A stretch of DNA of 64,000 nt from Mesostigma viride (Eukaryota; Streptophyta; Mesostigmatophyceae; Mesostigmatales; Mesostigmataceae): assembly GCA_009746045.1 (NCBI GenBank), contig RPFO01000102.1:2183577-2247576 (forward strand), given 5' to 3'. Under the pieces are notes generated by a model, which was not told the origin of the DNA, did not search any database, and saw only the letters and a list, made by a program, of their open reading frames with translations. Made by a program: the position numbers and the translations under genes. This document shows, in pieces, positions 55,702 through 64,000 of this stretch. Within the stretch, counting starts at the first letter, position 1. Each line of letters starts with the position of its first letter.

Positions 55702-56110
55702 CACTAGGAAGTCGGGTTCTGAGAAAAATCTCAGGAATCCTGAGATTTCCTGATTTTTTTCTCAGGATTCCTGAGATTTCCTGATTTTTTTCTCAAGAAA
55801 TCCTGAGAATCCTGAGAAAACCTGAGATTTTTCTCAGGATTCCTGAGATTATATCAGGACTTTCTCCTGAGAATCTTGAGAAGTGCCTGAGATGCATCTC
55901 GCCACACACTGAGAAACACTGAGAATCCTGAGAAAATCCTGAGATCCTGAGAAAAATGTCGGAACAACACAAAAAATCTCAAGATCTTGAGAAAACCCGC
56001 TGAATCAGAAAAAAATCAGGAAAATCAGGACACTTAGCATGGCACAAAAAACAGGAAAATCAGGACACTTAGCATGGCACAAAAAATCAGGAAAATCAGG
56101 ACACTGAGCA
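55702..56110. repeat. TCCTGAGAAA-type repeat array and 36-base tandem repeat
   Basis: From 55715 to about 55960 the motif TCCTGAGAAAA and its reverse complement TTTTCTCAGGA recur many times in both orientations. At about 56010-56110 AAATCAGGAAAATCAGGACA plus CTTAGCATGGCAC repeats about three times. The array starts next to CACTAGGAAGTC at 55703. CACTA elements carry short subterminal repeats next to a CACTA end, so this could be the 3' end of the transposon whose transposase lies to the right. Confidence 0.6.
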
Positions 56111-56489
56111 TGACACTTGAGAACTCTCAAGTGCATGAAGACAGGACACTTATGCATTATATGTGGATGCAGAAATGATGCAGTTGACACACATGTTCAT
56201 TGGAAATAAAGAAATATAATAGTGTGACAAGCACACAACAAGTTACATCAATCCATCATTACCAGGAATATAATCAATCCCACTCCTCATCAGTGTATGC
56301 AGCACTGTCAGAGTCCGCATAATTTACTACCACACGTTGCCTCTCACTTCTCCTTTGTGTGGGAATGCATGCCTCACCGTTGCTGCTCAGCGACAAATCA
56401 CTAGCTATGTCATCAGGGCTTGATGCGCTGCCACTAGCCGCTGCCATGGACTTGCCAGCAATGCTCTTGCCACGCGAGCGGTTTGGTGC

Positions 56490-57280
56490 AGCGGCTGTGT
56501 GTGTTTCTACCAATGTGTCCGCAGTGCGCTTGCCACGCGAGCGGCTTGGTGCAGTGGTTGCTTGTGGTTCTACCAATGTGCCAACAGTGCGCTTGCCACG
56601 TGAGCGACTTGGTGCAGTGGTTGCTTGTGGCTCTACCAATGTGCCAACAGTGCGCTTGGCCGGGCCCACTTCAAATGTTCCGAAAAGTGTGACACTTTTG
56701 GTCGTTTTTTTGACTTTTTTGACGATCGTCACTCTGCAGAGTGATTCGTCGTGCGAAATCGTGCGAAATTGTGCGAAATTTGCTGAAATCGTGTGAAATT
56801 TGCTGAAATCGTGCGAATTTGTGCGAAATTTGCTGAAATTGTGCGAAATTTCATGTGAAAAATGTCGACGGTAAAAAATTTTGATGTGCACAACGTGTGT
56901 GAATTCATGCGAAATTTTGTCAAACGTCACTCCCCAAAACGACCCTTGGTTGAAATCCATGCGAAATTGTGCGAAATCATGCAAAATTGTGCGAAATCGT
57001 GCGAAATCGTGCGAAAATGTGTGAAAATTTTGCGAAAATCACGCGAAAATCACGCGAACTCGTGCGAAATTTTATTTTTTTTTTGCGAAAATAGCGAAAA
57101 AGTGTCACACACTTGGCTTGGACGGCGGAACATTTGAAGTGGGCCCGGCCGCTTGCCACGTGAGCGACTTGGTGCAGTGGTTGCTTGTGGCTCTACCAAT
57201 GTGCCAACAGTGCGCTTGCCACGTGAGCGATTAGGTGCAGTGGTTGCTTGTGGCTCTGCAGCCATGCGTGCAGTGGTTGC
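56490..57280 (-). repeat. 63-base coding repeats split by a TIR element
   Basis: A unit encoding KRTVGTLVEPQATTAPSRSR on the minus strand (nucleotide core GCGCTTGCCACGTGAGCGAC) occurs about three times at 56520-56657 and again at 57151-57275. The two groups are separated by the 493-bp insertion at 56658-57150. Confidence 0.8.
56658..57150. mobile_element. Non-autonomous TIR element (MITE-like)
   Basis: 493 bp with 25-bp terminal inverted repeats starting GGCCGGGCCCACTTCAAATG, and 4-bp TSD GCTT (56654-56657 and 57151-57154). The interior has many copies of GTGCGAAATTTGCTGAAAT-like units in the left half and GTGCGAAATC in the right half, plus GTGTCACAC next to both TIRs. There is no transposase. 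The TSD length does not fit Tc1 (2 bp) or Harbinger (3 bp); a CACTA or Sola relationship is possible. Confidence 0.85.
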
Positions 57281-57380
57281 TTGTGGATCTATGGGTGCAG
57301 TGCAATTACCTTGTGAACGACCTCGTGTTGTCATGTCTCTTCGCTTAACACAAAGTGTCACCTTGCGCTGCAGGTTCATA

Positions 57381-57947
57381 TCAGCATATGTACACGTCTG
57401 TGGTTCTCAGCTGAGCACCCGCAGCACGGGACAATACATGCTGGGCTGCACTACACGTTTCCTTTACCATCTGCCATGGCAATTTACAGTGCACGATAGC
57501 TATCTCAGGTGCATACTCTGGATCAACTACAAAACCAACTGAACATACACTCCCGGGAAGGACTAAAGCATCCTGCCTGGGCGCTCGCTCCCCTAAAGGT
57601 ATAAGCGTCAATCCCTCTAAAGGGAGCTCTTTCACAGAACCGGCATCAAACAGAGCGACCTTTAAAAATACTTGCCTACTCCATCCTTCCGTCGGGGCAC
57701 GTAGGAAACTATGCAGAATGTGTGTGATGCGGCCATACCTAACCCCCTCTTTACCATAAACCATTACTCCAGAGTTGCGATGGCGAACAGTTTGTCGAAG
57801 GTCGGCGACTGCAGTTCGGTAATTGCTGCCATTGATGTGGATTGAGTCATGCTCGTCACAAGCAGGCTCCATGCCACACACCGCCGCCGTAATCATTGTG
57901 GGGAGGCGTGGCTCCTGGTTTTGCGTGATCCATTGCTTCAGCCACAC
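57381..57947 (-). CDS. CACTA transposase-associated exon, C-terminal
   Basis: 188 codons, starting MWLKQWITQNQEPRLPTMIT and continuing to VYGKEGVRYGRITHILHSFL and PEIAIVHCKLPWQM. TNP2 proteins often end with a beta-rich region of this kind (GRV..I....), so I take it as a late exon. It could also be a separate gene. Downstream repeats at 56.5-57.3 kb continue on the same strand. Confidence 0.5.
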   Translation of the reverse strand: MWLKQWITQNQEPRLPTMITAAVCGMEPACDEHDSIHINGSNYRTAVADLRQTVRHRNSGVMVYGKEGVRYGRITHILHSFLRAPTEGWSRQVFLKVALFDAGSVKELPLEGLTLIPLGERAPRQDALVLPGSVCSVGFVVDPEYAPEIAIVHCKLPWQMVKETCSAAQHVLSRAAGAQLRTTDVYIC

Positions 57948-58320
57948 CAGGTTGCCAACGTGAACGAGCCGACGCCTGCAAGTGACAAAGGCGAATAACG
58001 TACATCACATTGCAAAATCAATTAAACATACAATTAAACATAGTTGTCCCACTTCATACAATTATCAACATAGTGAAAAAAACATCTTCATCATTGCATG
58101 CACCACCAGATATTGCGTGTAGACAAGGACACAAGAATGTCACTGTGAAATCTAGAAAATCAACCACATTAAGCACGAGTAAGCAAATCAGAAGAATGCA
58201 GGAAACATATGATAATCCTATGTACATGCGTTGCAAGATTACACCCACCTTTCGGCTGAACTGAATTAAAATTACTAATGCGGAGGGTGTACAACTGTAG
58301 CATCGGTTTCTACAAAAAAC

Positions 58321-59170
58321 TCACCAGAATTCAATTCCATATCCGGGCTCGTATGTTGCATGCTGAAGTGCAAAGTCAAGCATCAGTTGTAAGGCCTCAA
58401 GCTGCTCGACCTCAGAGAGAGTATATGCTTGTTGACGAAAGCGCTTGCTCGGCAGCATACACTTGGACGGATCAGTTTCCAGAATGTCCCACACAGACGG
58501 AAAGCCTTGACCCTGAAAAAAAAACACATGAACCAAGTAGAAAAAGAACGTAAGTACATGTTTTGCATACACTTAACCTGCTAGAAACACTCGCTGAAAC
58601 ATGGGAAATGTGCATGCAGCCAAGCAAACACGAAGTTTGTTTAAAAAACTTACCCACACAGTCATGCGCGTGAAGTAGCTCAGGATGTTCAATGCCTCGA
58701 AGTCCATGAAGAAGTTCCCCATGGAGCATTCCACGTTCTTGTTTGACAATGGCCAGAAGTAATCACCGCCATTGGCGCTCACCCCATGTCATGCTCCGGC
58801 CATCAGGCAGGCCAGCATACCGGATCTGTTCCGCCAAGTGAGATGCAGCATGGACTGATCTTGACATTTCTGACGCTGGCATAACACACTCTAATGCTAC
58901 CACCGCACGCACCATCATTTCGCCCACTTCGACTAACTGCGATTGAGTGAGGCACCTTGCTGAAAATACAGCATTAAAGGCCACAGACAGCTGGACAAAT
59001 GCCGCGCGGGCATCCGGATGCAAACGATTGCGCAACACGACCGGCAACAACAAGCACATGTACTTGTTTTGTCACTTGTTTTCATCGTCTCATCGCTTTT
59101 CCCGTCAGCGGCTAGTCCGTGGTACGCCCAGGCACATAGTCTGGGAGGCGGTCGAACGCCTTTTCCACCT
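58321..59170 (-). pseudogene. CACTA transposase, C-terminal TNP2 blocks, broken
   Basis: Contains YMCLLLPVVLRNRLHPDARA, VQLSVAFNAVFSARCLTQ, SRSVHAASHLAEQIRYAGLP, then FWPLSNKNVECSMGNFFMDF. This is the conserved LLPV.LR...P..VR......FF.AI.....HL..H...E region of TNP2. Frames change near 59030 and 59110 and stops intervene. A GTGAGC donor candidate lies near 58775. Confidence 0.65.
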
Positions 59171-59558
59171 CTGCATTCAACAGAAACATGGTATGATACA
59201 CAGATGTAAACGATCACATTGACAATTTGATTAGAAAATTATGTCAGAGGCGAATTCTCAGAGTGGCCAAACACTGTCAGCCCAAATGCTCCGGCAAATC
59301 CTGACACTAACCCCATAAATAGTTATTGAAAAAATGAAAGGAAGTCTTACAAGCAACATGTTTACCCTAACAAGGCACTTGGTTTGATGTGGTACACAGA
59401 AATCTCTAATGACAGTGGACTACGTCATGGGATCTATGGACCAACACAGCAATTAAGCAATCTTGGCAGATGACAACATGAAACACTTTATATAAATACC
59501 AACAAACAACATCCAAACCAATTCCAATAAAAAAGCATATACACATCGACAGACATAC

Positions 59559-59740
59559 CACGGGTGGCCGCTTTCTCCTCCGACGTGAGTTGACATGGTG
59601 GATGTCGAGAGTTTTTTTTAATGCTTATTGTCCGGACACCGTTCTTCGCCACTTTCTCCACCTCTTCCGTGGTAACCCAGAGCTCCTGATTAAGGCCCAG
59701 TTGTTGCAGCCTTGCTCGAACAGCAGGGTATGAGCTTTCC
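59559..59740 (-). CDS. CACTA transposase, short exon
   Basis: Acceptor ATTATGTGCAG ends at 59741 and donor GTATGT starts at 59558. The exon encodes RARLQQLGLNQELWVTTEEV and NSRHPPCQLTSEEKAA. The position, between the core exon and the C-terminal TNP2 blocks, fits the family. Confidence 0.65.
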
Positions 59741-59901
59741 CTGCACATAATAAAAAAGGCCACAAAGGACAACACAATATCAACGAAACGCACAATCAAT
59801 AATCAATCAACAAGTATGTAACAAAAATTTGTCCCTTGCATATGACAAAGTTTACAAACTGCACACTAGAAAAAAAAAGAACACTGTCGCGTGCTACTTA
59901 C

Positions 59902-60624
59902 CGCTGGTGCAGTTGACTATCCGGAGCAGGCAGTTCGGGCCAAGGTGAAATTCATCCACCAGATGTCGAATTAACAGCTTGGTCCAGTACGGCAGCTTGC
60001 CGAATATTTCAGGTTGCACCCCCAACTCTTCCCGACAATATTTCAGGTACCCATCATAATCCATTTCTGGAGGGGCAGCTCCAGTCCCGGATGGTCGCGC
60101 AGGGTCACCTTCCTTCAAAAGCGTAGAGTGCCCTAAGTACACAAGCTTCCCATTGGAAAAAAAAGTTGCTTCCCATTCTGGCCCATGTAACATGCAGCCG
60201 CAGTATCCAGCATCTGGGATGTTTAGTGACTTTGCAAAAGCTGGGTAGTCGTGGATTACCCACAGTAGGAGCGCCTGCAGGCGCACAGGTTGTAACTGGC
60301 CGCCCTGGTCATCCACGATGTCGCATACATAAAAACCATTCCACATCGCCACAAGCTCATCAACCGCCAACTCCCAGTACACCTGCATTCTTTTTGGAGC
60401 CTTGCCCTTGGCGGCACTTATCAGCAGAACCATAGGTGAGAAGTTCTTGTTGACAAATACCCACTCAGGTAAATTGTAGCAAGCCATAAAAGCTGGCCAG
60501 CAAGAATAGTTTCCCATAAAGCTACGCGGACACACTCCGTCAACCGCCATCCCGAATATAAGATTACGCAGCTCAGTACGAAACTGCGGGTAAAGATTTT
60601 TTACATGTTGTACAGCCGGACAGT
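59902..60624 (-). CDS. CACTA transposase, central exon
   Basis: 241 codons between a TTTTTGCAG acceptor (ending at 60625) and a GTAAGT donor (starting at 59901). Contains TELRNLIFGMAVDGVCPRSF, SCWPAFMACYNLPEWVF, YWELAVDELVAMWNGFYVCD and LQALLLWVIHDYPAFAKSLN. These are the core Transposase_21 blocks. The frame is intact throughout. Confidence 0.8.
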
Positions 60625-61030
60625 CTGCAAAAAGAAACAGGCAAGGAAAGAACAAACCACAGAGAATGCATTGAAGCAACGGTAAGAAATACAGATACAT
60701 CACTTAACACGACACTGACTCTGCCAGCCTTCAATGGCAAGATTCAGGGTTACTAACGTTCTAGCTCTACATACCAAAGTAACGCGGCGTTGTGGAACTC
60801 TATCGGCAAGCAAAGATTAAAAAAAACAAGCAATGGCCAGATGTAGAGGCTATGGATTACAAACCTTTGACTCCGTCGACAGTCCGCGTCGGCGAATCTG
60901 CATGCCTTGTTTTCTTTCTCTCCTGCATACCTCAGTGCCCTCGACATTTTCTCCATTCGGAACCACCCCCGAACCCGGTCGAGCAAAGAAAATACTCTGA
61001 CTTGCCGATACTAGGGCTTCCTCGTATTAA

Positions 61031-61477
61031 TCACCATGCCGTCTGTGTCTGTGTATATCTCATAACGAGGTTCGGCGCACTTGGGGCACTGCTGGAGATC
61101 CTTATCTTTGTATATACATATTCGTCACACTTGCACGCATCATATACTTTATACGTCAAGCCCAAGTCTCGCAACAGGCTTCTCGCCGCCTCAACAGAAG
61201 CTGGCAAGACATTCCCAGGTGGTAGGAGAGAACTAAAAAGGGCCAGCTGTGCGTCCGCGAACTTCCGAGTACAACCTCCTTGGCCCCATTGCGTTAGCAA
61301 TTGTAGGGCCGCCACAACAGGTGGAACGTTTGAGCCTGGGTATAAAGGCGTCTCCATATGCACTCTGTTTGCAGCAGCATCGAAATTCCGGGCGAATTCC
61401 ATAGCTGCCTCCGGCCCAGTTCGGTACTCATCGGCCCAGCCCTCCATGAGGAAGTCATCAAGACCTTGTTCCTCCAT
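61031..61477 (-). CDS. CACTA transposase, first exon
   Basis: ATG at 61477; MEEQGLDDFLMEGWADEY, then LLPPGNVLPASVEAARSLLR and a CKCDEYVY Cys pair, as in the N-terminal region of TNP2 proteins (normally LLP.GN.LP.S...A...L..LGL.Y..I.AC...C.LY). The 3' splice boundary is uncertain. The next exon piece is around 60755-60990 (WFRMEKMSRALRYAGEKE). Confidence 0.65.
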   Translation of the reverse strand: MEEQGLDDFLMEGWADEYRTGPEAAMEFARNFDAAANRVHMETPLYPGSNVPPVVAALQLLTQWGQGGCTRKFADAQLALFSSLLPPGNVLPASVEAARSLLRDLGLTYKVYDACKCDEYVYTKIRISSSAPSAPNLVMRYTQTQTAW

Positions 61478-62390
61478 GGTTGAAAATCGCTAAACAACCA
61501 ATGATGGCGGCAGCAACGAGGTGTTTTCGTGGCCCCCGGTTGTGTCCTTGCATGCCTAAAACGCAACGGAACGAAGGGGCACCGACCGCGTCTCACTGTC
61601 GAGCTAGCCAACGGACCGCGTGGGCCATTCCCGCGGCTACGCATGCGTCAGTTATGTTAACCGTCCAATTTGGGTGTTCTATGTAACCGTAGCTTCTTGA
61701 TGCGGATTCAATCCTACTCGAACATGATGTCGCCTTTGCACCGTTAACCATGGCAGTGAGAGGCCCGAATCCGATACTTTGCGCCATATTAGCCCCTTAG
61801 CCTGTCACCCTTACACCAGTGCGTGACCACCTTCATTCAGGATTCGGTGATACTTATTTCTTATTTCACCCGCCATGGCGGCAGCAACGAGGTGTTTTCG
61901 TGGCCCCCGGCTGTGTCCTTGCATGCCTAAAACGCAACGGAACGAAGGGGCACCGACCGCGTCTGACTGTCGAGCTAGCCAACGGACCGCGTGGGCCATT
62001 CCCGCGGCTACGCATGCGTCGGTTATGTTACCTTCATTCAGGATTCGGTGATACTTATTTCTTATTATTTCACCTCTCTGGTTTATAATTGGATACTAAA
62101 TATACCGGTTTCCCCGAATCCGATACTTTGCGCCATGGCGTTCAGATCAGCAGGATTCGCTCCTAAAGTAAGATCCTGTCGACTTCCGCCGGGAGAGATG
62201 ATTGACGGTAGATGGGCCAAGATCGGACGGAGTTCCTTTTTGCCGCGCAAAATTGACATCCACAATTAGCACAGTGCCGTTGTGCGAATTCAAAACTTGC
62301 GCCTTGTCATTAAGAAATGACAACGGCGCCAAGGATGGAGCACGCAAACGCGTTAATGTCGGCTGGGGGTGGTTTGGTTAGTGGGGAAGA
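61478..62390. repeat. Tandemly duplicated promoter-like region
   Basis: A block of about 155 bases beginning TGGCGGCAGCAACGAGGTG and ending GGTTATGTTA occurs at 61505-61657 and 61876-62030. TTCATTCAGGATTCGGTGAT occurs at about 61834 and 62034, and CCGAATCCGATACTTTGCGC at about 61766 and 62115. The array lies between the minus-strand transposase start (61477) and the plus-strand gene (62391), so it probably drives both. I found no CACTA end here. Confidence 0.7.
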
Positions 62391-62780
62391 ATGGTGGGGA
62401 TCGCCGCCGATCCAGCAAAGTGGGCCCAATTTCGTGCCGCGAAGGCCGTAGAAGAACACCCATTGAAGCATGTCCCAGCCGATAGTCGGTTGCGGACTCT
62501 GCGCGAGGTCACCGCGGCGCAATCGAAGGAGTGGTTGCTGGAGGGTGTAGCCAAGAGGGACCAAGATCAAGAACTGCTGAAGGAGGTTTGTGGTCGGATC
62601 AAGGCGATTTGTTCTCACTTCTTACCTCTACTGGCCCAGGACGAGTTAAATGATGCAAAGGCCTATTACTCTGCAGCCGTTGCGGCGGCCGAGAGCAGCA
62701 GGAAACTGAATGAAGTCCTGAACGGACCGACAGCGGCGACAACCGCAGTGAAGCCATCTCTCCCCGATCCTCCTGCTTAA
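62391..62780 (+). CDS. Hypothetical protein, first exon of a divergent gene
   Basis: 129 aa from ATG 62391, helical (SRLRTLREVTAAQSKEWLLE, AYYSAAVAAAESSRKLNEVL). The frame continues after the TAA at 62778-62780 with LEPPEAIVERELARRLYIRK to about 62890, so that stop may be recent. A CAG|GTAATT donor candidate lies near 62943. It is divergent from the CACTA transposase and may be the element's second gene (TNPA-like), but no DNA-binding domain was recognised. Confidence 0.45.
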   Translation: MVGIAADPAKWAQFRAAKAVEEHPLKHVPADSRLRTLREVTAAQSKEWLLEGVAKRDQDQELLKEVCGRIKAICSHFLPLLAQDELNDAKAYYSAAVAAAESSRKLNEVLNGPTAATTAVKPSLPDPPA

Positions 62781-63139
62781 TTGGAACCGCCTGAAGCGAT
62801 AGTTGAAAGGGAGCTAGCGAGGCGTCTATACATCCGAAAGCACGAGGCGCAGCTAGCGGCAAAGAGAGCTGCCAACAGAGTGCATGGCTAAGGCTGAACA
62901 GCAACGTGCCCCGCTTGCCTGCGTAACCAACCAGCCCAAACAGGTAATTAAACAAAGAATACTCATGAACTGCCGTGTCTTGGTATGCATCCGTTGTGTA
63001 TGACGAATGCAGTCAGCAATCTTGTAGTGCAACCATACTTTCTACTCGCCGTATGGCCATCGATAGTTTTCTGATCGAGTGCATTATTATGTTCCTTCGG
63101 ATGTTGTGCTTTGTTCTTCATGGTGAACACCACAGCCGG

Positions 63140-63333
63140 GCGTCCAAAAAGCAAGGAAAACTGCAAAAGCCAAGTCGTCGTCAAAAGCCAACCCTGCTGA
63201 AGTCACCGCCGTTGGGACCATGCAGCTGCCTGCAAGCCTCGAGGCTGAAAGGGCCGCCCGCATTGCTGCTTTGCAGGCCCAAATGCAGGCCCAAATCGAC
63301 GCAATCAATGCGCAGTTTGACCAGCTGAGATGA
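63140..63333 (+). CDS. Likely downstream exon, coiled-coil end
   Basis: After a CACCACAG acceptor-like site near 63136 one frame reads QKARKTAKAKSSSKANPAEV, then LEAERAARIAALQAQMQAQI and AINAQFDQLR before TGA 63331-63333. The heptad pattern suggests a short coiled coil. I take it as the next exon of the gene at 62391; the boundary is approximate. Confidence 0.4.
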
Positions 63334-64000
63334 GCGCTGTGCCGGCACCCACTGTCGTGGCCATGCCACCACCACCACTGCCAGGCTGTCCATCTGCCCC
63401 CGAGCTGGCATGTAAGTTCCCTTTTTTACCCCTTTGGTATACGGGCCTTACTGTTGCTTCATGGAAACTTGTAAACAAGGTATCAATTTGCCTGTATTTA
63501 CCCTTCAACTTTGTGCATTATCTTTATGAAGTACTACTACACGTTTTTTGTGTGTATATTGGTTTTCTTTGTGTTTCATTCAAGCTGACTTTTGACTTCT
63601 TTAATTGCATGTGTCTTTCCTTTTTCATCCAGCCGTGGACCTGGCTGGGACATTGACACCGGTGCTGGCGCCTGAACAGTTTCCTCTGGTGCCCATCCTG
63701 GCACCTGAACCAGGTCTACATGTGAAGCCCCACTATTCGAAGAATTTATTGCTTCTGCTCGCATGTGAGTCTCCATGTATCGATTCAAAGGCCCTGCCCC
63801 AGCCCTGCCGGGTGGATGCATCAGAAGCCCGGCCAAAGCCCGGCCCAGCCCTGGAATCCAATGATGCTGGTGGCCGGTTGTGCGCCCACTCCGGTGGCTG
63901 CTCGTGATGGACCTGTGACGCTGTTTCCGGTGGTCAGCTCTACTTCGCCCGTGCAGCAGGCCATTCCCTGTAAGTAATATCAGATCACTTCCAATCTGGG
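63334..64000 (+). other. Possible Pro-rich exons with intron, window end
   Basis: PAPTVVAMPPPPLPGCPSAP ends at a GTAAGT donor (about 63412). A T-rich intron follows with a TTTCATCCAG acceptor near 63632, then LAGTLTPVLAPEQFPLVPIL, and another GTGAGT near 63765. These match spliced coding sequence in style, but no domain is recognised and the gene runs out of the window. Confidence 0.35.

Larger units (their letters stand above)
56274..61477 (-). pseudogene. CACTA (En/Spm) TNP2-type transposase gene, intron-containing
   Basis: The exons together follow a Transposase_21/TNP2 protein. N-terminal exon 61477-61031 (LALFSSLLPPGNVLPASVEAA, LGLTYKVYDACKCDEYVY). Central exon 60624-59902. Further pieces: 59740-59559, about 59170-58775, about 58780-58320 and 57947-57381. 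The C-terminus ends near 56274 (YTDEEWD). The enzyme cuts and pastes CACTA elements. Frame breaks near 59030-59110 and the TIR element inserted at 56658-57150 mean this copy is probably dead. Intron boundaries are by eye. Confidence 0.7.

Overview
The window is eukaryotic nuclear DNA, most likely from an alga or other protist. It holds GT-AG introns, TATA and CCAAT boxes, and Ty1/copia, Ty3/gypsy, hAT, CACTA and LINE-type elements. I see no ordinary cellular housekeeping gene; the species cannot be named from the sequence. About 95% of the window is transposons and virus-derived DNA, stacked by nested insertion.

Layout: 1-183 end of a copia pol; 1738-4145 decayed gypsy gag/protease; 6391-17921 a complete, very young gypsy chromovirus-like element (689-bp LTRs that look identical, TSD CACGG) with gag, pol and two extra ORFs: a viroplasmin/RNase H1-N-like leader ORF and a 722-aa ORF of unknown role. 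19127-19793 is the 3' LTR of a related, older element. 19794-22229 continues at 51704-52157: a decayed gypsy pol (RT, RNase H, integrase, PHD finger) split by a 29-kb copia element (22230-51698, 443-bp LTRs with 4 mismatches, TSD CCAGC). That copia element is itself interrupted twice, by a roughly 19-kb virus-derived segment in gag (about 24.72-43.8 kb) and by a 3-kb hAT-like element in integrase (44739-47768, 8-bp TSD).

The virus-derived segment is the centrepiece. It carries a nucleocytovirus-type double jelly-roll major capsid protein with a large insertion containing a LamG/concanavalin-like domain, a second capsid paralogue keeping only the C-terminal jelly roll, a D5-type SF3 primase-helicase, and SET, SprT-like, MYND and RING/TRAF proteins. 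It also has three small Cys/His proteins, a CxHG-repeat zinc protein, and several unrecognised virion-like or membrane proteins. I find no DNA polymerase, RNA polymerase, packaging ATPase or integrase. It looks like a small relative of giant viruses, perhaps mriyavirus-like, or a truncated copy of one. Because it sits inside a copia element with about 99% identical LTRs, it arrived recently, yet several genes have one-base breaks, most in homopolymers.

52.4-54.1 kb is a decayed LINE reverse transcriptase containing a 94-bp perfect palindrome. 54.1-56.3 kb is non-coding, with repeats built on TCCTGAGAAA. 56.3-61.5 kb (minus strand) is an intron-containing, decayed CACTA TNP2-type transposase with a 493-bp TIR element (TSD GCTT) inserted near its 3' end. 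61.5-62.4 kb holds a duplicated promoter-like region, from which an unrecognised plus-strand intron-containing gene runs to the window end.
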